This document shows, one piece after another, positions 57,756 to 64,000 of a stretch of DNA of 64,000 bases. Source of the DNA: Heterodera schachtii (Eukaryota > Nematoda > Chromadorea > Rhabditida > Heteroderidae); contig SIJG01000121.1 in NCBI GenBank assembly GCA_023374025.1, positions 14,705 through 78,704 on the forward strand, given 5' to 3'. A model generated the notes under the pieces. It was not told where the DNA came from. It worked only from the letters and a program-made list of their open reading frames with translations, and made no database searches. Each line of letters starts with the position of its first letter. Within the stretch, counting starts at the first letter, position 1. The translations under genes and the position numbers were made by a program.

Positions 57756-59281
57756 TTACATTGACGATTCCGTGATCACATTTCTCCGTTCAAACAAGCA
57801 AATTTGGGACAGAAATGGCACCAATTTGGCGTTGGATGTGCATTCATATGAAACTGAAGAAGAGGAACAGCAGATGTGGGATATTTTGGCCCGTCAAATT
57901 TGGCCAATTTTTGAGACAAATGTTCGCCATTTGGACTTGTACTTATTGATGGTTCCCCATTTTCGAAAAAATTCCATTTTTTTAATCGCTGGATCGAAAT
58001 TTTCTAATGGCCAGCCTATTCATTAAACAACTAATTGCTTAATTAGCTTTGATTTGTGGCTTTCTTTTTTTAAGGCATTTCTCCGTGCCACCGCTTCAAT
58101 CAACTACAAAATTCGACTTCCAATTTATGATTTAACACCAATTGAGCCATTTGAATTGTTGAACGAACGAACCAAAGAAAAACTGACGCTGGAGGAAAAG
58201 TCACTTTATGACAGGGTTCGGATCTGTTCTTATTTCTAAGAAATGTTCTGATTTGGAGGGTCCAAATCTTAGAAAATGAAAATGTTCTTATTTCTAAGAA
58301 ATGTTCTGATTTTGGGCTATTGTTCTTATTTTGTTCTTATTTCTTAAAATTATTCAAAAAGCTTGAAATTTTATGGCAGAATTTCAATATTTTATCAAGA
58401 AAATATAAGATTTGAGGCAAAATTTGGTCATTTTTGGACAAAATCTGTTAACAAATCGCATAAAAATTACAAAATTTTACCCGGCGGCGCCTATCGGCAC
58501 CGCCGGCGGATCCTCTTTTTTCCCTAAATTTTTGGAAGAAGCGCGCCGTAAAAAAGCGTTTTTAAAAGCGAAAAAAAAGTCGTCACTTGACTTTTAATTG
58601 CAAAAATTGACCTTTTTTGATTAAAATCTGTTAAATCGCAATTAAAATTAAAAAATTTTCCCAGCGGCGCCTATCGGCACCGCCGGACCCCCTCCCCTTG
58701 CCCATTCACCAAAAGTTTTTTGGAAAATGCGCCGCAAAAAAAGAATTTAAAAATCTGATTTTTTGATTCCGAATGCACTGAAATTTAGATTTGCTTAATT
58801 CCTCACCAAAATTGTTAAAAATGATCATGGGAGGTGAAAAATATAATATTTGATACATTTTTGATCGAATAAATTGTAAAAAGAACTGATTTGAAGCAAT
58901 TTTGCAAAATGTTCTTATTTTTGACTCTAAAATCTTATTTTTTGGCCTTGATGTTCTTATTTTGAAAAATTTTCGATCCGAAACCCTGCTTTATGATGAT
59001 GTTTATTTGCTGTTGAAGCGATGCCCAATTAGTGAAAAGGAAAAGGCGGCGGCGGTTCAATGGGAAAACGACGACAATTTGAACAATGTCCAATTCAGTT
59101 TGTGGGGTGGCAAAAGATCGATTGGGTAAGTGGTAAAGATAATTCAATTCACCCAATTCAAATTGTATTTAATTTTAGGCCTTATGGCTTCTTGCGGACG
59201 AAGAAAAAGAAAAAGAAGCGGGTCAAAGCTTCGAAATATCGTCGGATTGCGCGGAAGCGAATTATTTGTATTGAGAAATGA
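57756..59281 (+). pseudogene. F-box-like protein, branch B, 5' truncated and split by a transposon
   Basis: Partial exon 3 from 57756 (YIDDSVITFLRSNKQIWDRN, ARQIWPIFETNVRHLDLY), which loses homology near 57945; exon 4 58075-59125 (AFLRATASINYKIRLPIYDL, PFELLNERTKEKLTLEEKSL, then after the insertion LLKRCPISEKEKAAAVQWEN, NNVQFSLWGGKRSIG); exon 5 59179-59281 (PYGFLRTKKKKKKRV, extended basic tail to TGA). Exons 1 and 2 are absent. Exon 4 is divided by the 777-bp element 58212-58988; the coding parts on its two sides are contiguous apart from the 8-bp duplication CTTTATGA. Confidence 0.85.
58212..58988. mobile_element. Non-autonomous hAT-like element in a coding exon, 777 bp
   Basis: Ends CAGGGTTCGGATC and GATCCGAAACCCTG (one base differs), flanked by CTTTATGA on both sides (58204-58211 and 58989-58996). 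The interior has TTCTTATTTCTAAGAAATG-type units and two GGCGGCGCCTATCGGCACCG-like blocks. No transposase. Related sequence is inside 49537-50786 (about 50390-50460). Confidence 0.9.
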
Positions 59282-59620
59282 TCGATCTCATACAATTATA
59301 AACGGATTTTAGATGCTTATTTCCTCTCATCACAAATGCTTATTGTTGATTCTTTCCTTCTTTATTTATTGTTTGCTTTTTTGATTAAGGCCAATTAAAC
59401 AGGTTTTTTAATTGATTGGACGCCTAAAGTGAAAAAGAGAACCCTTTTAAGCGATGCTAACTAAAACACAAAAAAGTTACAAAATGAATTTTTTGTTGGC
59501 GCCGGATTAACCCAGGGATTTATATCAAAAACTTTTCAAAATCAACACCGGGCTCAAAAAATCAGATTTTGGGGTCAAAAACCAAAACATTTAGCGAAAT
59601 TGCTTCAAAATAGTTATAAG
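59282..59620. other. Intergenic; 3' flank of pseudogene
   Basis: A+T-rich, with no gene. Short pieces such as GTCAAAAACCAAAACATTTAG resemble the interior of nearby hAT-like elements. Confidence 0.4.
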
Positions 59621-59621
59621 T

Positions 59622-59688
59622 AGGGCTTGTATTTATGGAAATCCATTTTTTTTCCTGGACTGTGGGAGGCCTGAAACGCACGAAAAAA
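59622..59688. mobile_element. Terminal fragment of the 43071-type element
   Basis: TAGGGCTTGTATTTATGG, GGACTGTGGGAGGCCTGAAA and CGCACGAAAAA match one end of the element 43071-43712. It is joined directly to a truncated F-box-like gene, so it marks a deletion or internal breakpoint. Confidence 0.75.
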
Positions 59689-59689
59689 C

Positions 59690-60065
59690 AGCGATTGTCC
59701 ATCACTTAACGGTGTCTTTTTCGGTGCCGGCATTTTCCCTGAATTTCCGCCCGATGAAAGTGCCAATGGGTCGGATGGCCAAGCTGTGGCAAAATGGTTG
59801 TTCACGCCTCGTCCGAATGGTCTGCCGAAGTTGCTTAAATGCTCTGCTAATTCACCAATTGGTCAATGGTCGTCAATGATTGAACAGCTCAAAGCGGAGA
59901 TTATCCCAATTTCATTGGATTTTCTCTATTTTTTTGTCCGATTTTTAGGCATTTTCCAATGCTTCTTCTCCCGTTACTTTTCGCATTTCTTTTCACTTTC
60001 CGCCGTCTTCTCCGCTTGACTCGGTTATGCCATTTGATCTGAGCCTAGTGATCACTGATCAACAA
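59690..60065 (+). pseudogene. F-box-like protein, branch A3, fragment
   Basis: Begins in mid exon 3 (SDCPSLNGVFFGAGIFPEFP, DESANGSDGQAVAKWLFTPR) and continues to an exon 3 end where the donor has changed from GCG|GTGATT to GCGGAGATT. Exon 4 starts at 59950 (AFSNASSPVTFRISFHFPPS) but after PFDL jumps directly to a sequence like the end of exon 5 (GATCACTGATC), so most of exon 4, the last intron and exon 5 are deleted. Confidence 0.75.
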
Positions 60066-60689
60066 CAGCAAAGAAATGATGAATTAATTAATTGATTGAT
60101 GCGATTATGTGACCCAAATGATATGTTGGCACTGTGCTATTTCAATATTGTATTGTGTATAATCTGTTTGTATTGTATTTGACCTTTGCTTGCTCGCAAA
60201 TCCATTATATTTTATGTGCATGTAATTAATTCATTAATTGTGAGTAATTGTTGTAAAAAAATGGCTAATGATAAAAGGGGAAAAGCTGGGGATATTCGAG
60301 ACGCAAAAAGGATGAGGAATTTGAAAATTTCACCTCATCGGCCAACCAAAAGCCCAAAATGAGGCTAATAGTGACAAAAGTTCCCTACCTACAGAGGTGG
60401 AGGACGGAAACGAAAAAAAGGTAATTCTCTGACAAATTTGTAAAAAAAAAATCATTAAAAAAATGAAAAATTCGACAGATAAAAAAAATATATTTTTTTA
60501 AATTATAAACGTTAAATAAATGCCTTAAAAAGATTTTTTTTTCAATTCCGGTCATTTTGTTGCTGCAATGTCTTCAACAATTCTAAAAAGGGATGAGAAA
60601 ATTTGATATAAAAGATATAATTAAACAAAAAAAGTTTCAGAATTTAATCGACCGTTTAATAAAATCGCGCAAAAATTGGCAAAAAAATT

Positions 60690-60704
60690 AGTATAAAAGT
60701 GGTT
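60690..60704 (+). promoter_or_regulatory. TATA element of branch A3 gene
   Basis: TTAGTATAAAAGTGGTTGC, the same element as in branches A1/A2, here about 95 nt upstream of the ATG at 60788. Confidence 0.65.
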
Positions 60705-60787
60705 GCTTTTCCTGCGCCACTTTAATTATTATTATTCATTCGCCATTTATTTGTGTTCGTCTCTATCTCCGACCTTTCTCCCTGACA

Positions 60788-62416
60788 ATGTCTTTAAAAG
60801 TGATTCTGTACGTTTTGCGCATTTCTTCTCGACATTTACCCTTTTCCTTCTCATTTTTTAGTCTGATCGCTGTGCCAATGTTTGTCATTTGTTGTGCCAT
60901 CCTTTTGAAGTATTGGGACCGTTTCAAAAAACCACCAAAACAACAACGAGGCCATCACAAAACTGAAAGAGTGCCGGAAACTGTCTTAACAATTGAAAGA
61001 ATGCCGGAAACTGTCTTAACAATTTGCCCCGACGAAATGTCAGACAATCGGAAAGAAGCCGTGAAAAAGATGGCAAAACCAATGTAAAATTAAAATGTCA
61101 ATTTTAAATTTCATTTTCAATTTAAATTTTATTTTTGTTTTCCCAATTTTTCAGCTTTATCTGCGGCGATTGTTGGCTTTTGGTGTTCGATTTTCTTGCG
61201 CCTTCTCAGCTCGGCCTCGAAATTGCTCTGATTAGCCATCGCTTTGACCGCATCGTCGACGAACATTTCAAGACACGCAAATGGAAATTGGGCGAAATGC
61301 GAATTTGCCACAAAATTGGAGAGAATGGCACGAAGAAAATGCAAATTGTCAATTCCGATGGAAATCCATTGCCAATCCCGCAAAATCCGTTGCCCAACAA
61401 AATCATCGGATTCCGAGGCATCCGGATCATGTGAGATTGATTAGATTGGAAATGATTTGTGACCATCACACATATTTTCTGCTTTTCAGTTACATCGATC
61501 AAAATGTCATCGCATTTCTTCGCCGTTTTCACCGTTTTTTCGCCGGTTGTTCAACGGATTTGTACATTATCATGGGCAATGATCGCATTTCGAAATTTAT
61601 TTTGCTCAACATTTGGCCAATACTTCGTGACTTCATCATCCGTCTGCGTTTTAACACCATCGCTTTTCGCTGTTTGCGTCAATTGGCCCCGTCATTTCTC
61701 AGCGATTCTCCATCACTTCGCTATGTCTTTTTCGATGACACCTTTTTCCCGAATTTCCGCCTGATGAAAGTGCCAATGCGTCGGGTGGCCAAGCGGCGAC
61801 CAAATGGTTATTCACGCCCCGTCCGGATGGTCTGCCGAAATTGCTCGTATGCTTTGTGAATTCACCGGTGGATCAATGGTCGTCAACGATGGAACAGATT
61901 AAAGCGGTGATTATCCCTATTTATTTGTTTTTTGATTTTTTGTTCCATTTTTAGGCATTTTCCAATGCTTCTTCGCCGGTTACTTTTCGCATTCGCTTTC
62001 TGTCGTCTTCTCCGATTGACTTCATTTTACCATTTGATCTGATCAACGAAGTGACTGTGGAGCAATTGACACTGGAAATATACGGAAATGATTGTTGGCT
62101 GTTCCGTTGTCCAATTGTATGGGAGGAGCGAAATTGGAAAAATGACTGGGAAGAAATGAGTGCTCAACAGAACCGAATTGACATTCGGATCAGAGATGGC
62201 AGATTCGACGACGGGTGAACAATTTAAAATGCTTAATGATTTTATGAGCAAAACGTCGACAAATGCCATTAACCGCATAAAAATTGAATTGATTTATATA
62301 ATTTGCAATAGAATAATCGTCGTTTTTTCAGTCTTCTCGACAACGCTTCTCCCGGGTCGAGTGATCAGCAGAAGAAGAAAGTGATCAACCAATTGATTGG
62401 TGACGCAATTGTCTGA
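60788..62416 (+). pseudogene. F-box-like protein, branch A3, N-terminal membrane segment, one frameshift
   Basis: Exons 60788-61083, 61155-61430, 61490-61906, 61955-62214 and 62332-62416. The long first exon encodes a hydrophobic segment (PFSFSFFSLIAVPMFVICC, then AILLKYWDRFKK), two tandem copies of ER(V/M)PETVLTI and finally MSDNRKEAVKKMAKP, equivalent to the start of branches A1/A2. Exon 2: CGDCWLLVFDFLAPSQLGLE, HRFDRIVDEHFKTRKW. Exon 3 lacks one base near 61750 (TTCCCGAATTTCC instead of TTCCCTGAATTTCC), so after DDTFFP the frame changes and a stop appears; exon 3 is 417 instead of 418 nt. Exon 4 (LPFDLINEVTVEQLTLEIYG, LFRCPIVWEERNW) and tail LLDNASPGSSDQQKKK are open. Recent pseudogene or assembly error. 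Confidence 0.8.
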
Positions 62417-63120
62417 CCGAAATGATTTTGGCACTTTGCTATTTCGATATTGTATATAATGTTTGTATTTGACATTTGCTTGCTAGAAAATGCGTCTATT
62501 TCCATTGTATTTTATGTGTATGTAATTAACTGTGAGTAATTAACGTTTATAAAATGGCTAATAATAGAAACGGTAAAAGCTGCGCATATAGAGAATGATC
62601 AATAGGAATGCTTACCTAAAAGTTCCTGAGATTCGCGACTTACTCCCGAGTCCGAAAACCCCGAGACACAAAATCCGAGACTTTTCAAAAATTCTCACAC
62701 CCTTAAAAATCGATAAAACTTTTATAAATTCATTTTTTCAAAAAAGGTTATGGTCAAAAATACTTAGAAAATAAATTTTTTTCTATTCATAACTTTTTTG
62801 AAACCCAACGAAATTTTTTGAAATTTTGCAGTTTTTATTTATTCAAAAGTAAAAATAACCAAAAGAAGGGCATGTGCCACTTACACTTTTGGTAAAAATA
62901 AGATGAAATGGGGTGAAATGGAAAGCAGTGATAAAGATAATGAAATTTTGAATGGAGAAGGTGAAATTAGAAAGTCAGACCTCCAACAAAGTGAAAATTG
63001 GTTGTTTTTTAGAGGTTGTAGAAGAGAAAACAAAAAAAAAAATTTTTTTTTTTTTTGAGTAAAATTTTTAGAGAAAGTTTGAGGGATGTTTAGTTTTTTA
63101 ATTTTATTTGAAGAAATTGG
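62417..63120. other. Intergenic, no gene seen
   Basis: 3' flank with CAAATGATTTTGG-type sequences shared with other branch A genes, then A+T-rich DNA with T and A homopolymers at 63030-63060. Confidence 0.5.
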
Positions 63121-63133
63121 AGGTCTGGTAGAA

Positions 63134-63730
63134 CTATTTATTGAAAAGTTGAGGGTATTGTTTTCTGAGAGATTGAATTTGATGAACAATTTTGTCAGTT
63201 GGTGGCAATGAAATTAATGCTTCATAACAGACGAGGATTGTTTCGTCAAAAACCTCCGGTTGTTTGGGAATGTCATCGCTGGTCTTCTTCTGGTTTGGTC
63301 CTTCTTCGACAACGGGAGTCGGGGCATTTGTCTGTGAGAGCTGAGTTGCCGGTGCCATCGGAGCTTGATTTTGTTGGCGTTTTCGGACGCGTTCTTCGTA
63401 CTCCTTCTTGAGTTGTTCCTTGGTCAGTGCTGGGCGGACGAACAGACGGGACAGTTTTGTTGAGATCGGAGTCGTGCACGTTCACGTTTCCAGCCTCCGA
63501 GTGCCATGTGTTGGTGTTCGGGTGCTGGCATGATCACCTTGAGCGGGCGCGGTGTTGTTCGCTGCGGGTCGTAGCGGCCGAGGCGAAAGACGGCTGTTGG
63601 CTCAGCCTCAACATCAAGATGGTCCAGAATTTTGGTGGCGACTTTCCTGTCCTCCTGTACACGTTCCGATGGAAGAGCAGCAGTGCTTTCGTCAAAATTA
63701 ATAAGTTTTACCAAGATGAACACACCATTC
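63134..63730 (-). pseudogene. Retrotransposon-associated ORF1-like fragment
   Basis: The minus strand reads DRKVATKILDHLDVEAEPT, AVFRLGRYDPQRTTPRPLKV, then WKRERARLRSQQ; one base further the frame changes to KLSRLFVRPALTKEQLKKEY and continues APMAPATQLSQTNAP to QSLRKQYPQLFNK. The order RLGR...RPLKV...LR...VR..LT.E is that of ORFs accompanying non-LTR elements in nematodes, which bind nucleic acid. The break is in an AAAA run near 63440. Identification by pattern only. Confidence 0.45.
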
Positions 63731-64000
63731 ATTCCCATCCATACGAAAAAAATTTTTTTTTTCAAAACAAAAATTTTTATAAAAAATTCAACAAAAAAAT
63801 ATATCCAAATTTAGGGGTGAAATTTGTTAAAATTTCTGTTTTCTCTATGTAAAATTAGTTAAAATTAAGTCAAACATTTTATTTACTGATTGCAATTAGA
63901 AATGGAGTACATTTAGAAATTTTCAGGATTTAAGGGTCCATTCTCAGGGGTGTATTTTTCCGAAATTTTTTAGGTCAATTCTTAGGGATTGTATTTTTCG

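Overview
This window is nuclear DNA of a plant-parasitic nematode, most likely a potato cyst nematode (Globodera) or close relative. Genes have many short introns, intergenic DNA is A+T rich, and trans-acting bacterial features are absent. I recognise the dominant protein family (F-box-like, N-terminal SADCWL..FDLLP) as a large lineage-specific family of Globodera; that species call is from memory, not from a search. A chemoreceptor gene here uses GC-AG introns, which are known to be common in these genomes.

Layout. 0-1.7 kb: remains of a Mutator-like transposon (FLYWCH finger plus transposase piece) and a small MITE. 2.3-3.0 kb: a broken Fic-domain gene. 3.7-4.9 kb: an unrecognised two-helix membrane protein. 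5.2-6.6 kb: a seven-helix chemoreceptor. 7.4-9.9 kb: a UDP-glycosyltransferase with a large CT-rich tract in an intron. 19.5-20.8 kb: a divergent 14-3-3 gene. 23.1-25.7 kb: a gene whose ten exons join in frame into a protein with two membrane helices, a long acidic domain and five zinc fingers. The right end (63.1-63.7 kb) holds a retrotransposon-like ORF.

The rest (10.5-18.4 kb and 27-62.4 kb) is an accessory-type region built from an F-box-like gene superfamily in two branches. Branch A (SADCWL type) and branch B (WICxDVWMDILP type) share the same five-exon plan and intron phases (2, 2, 0, 2) and the same C-terminal domain. About 17 members or fragments occur. Clean full-length models: A genes at 13.9, 43.8 and 46.1 kb, B genes at 38.4 and 55.6 kb, and (except for its first exon) an A gene at 51.5 kb. 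The others carry one-base frameshifts, exon losses or transposon insertions. Two A genes lie head to head as a module that is repeated three times (10.6-16.0, 29.2-33.9, 43.8-48.7 kb, the first inverted), with a half copy at 36.0-38.0 kb.

Superimposed is a dense set of non-autonomous DNA transposons. Four have exact borders provable from the sequence: three with 8-bp target duplications (hAT-like) and one with a 3-bp duplication plus an empty paralogous site (PIF/Harbinger-like). One hAT-like copy sits precisely inside a coding exon of a branch B gene.

Overall the region looks like a birth-and-death cluster in which segmental duplication, transposon insertion and small indels are remodelling a fast-evolving F-box-like family beside ordinary conserved genes.
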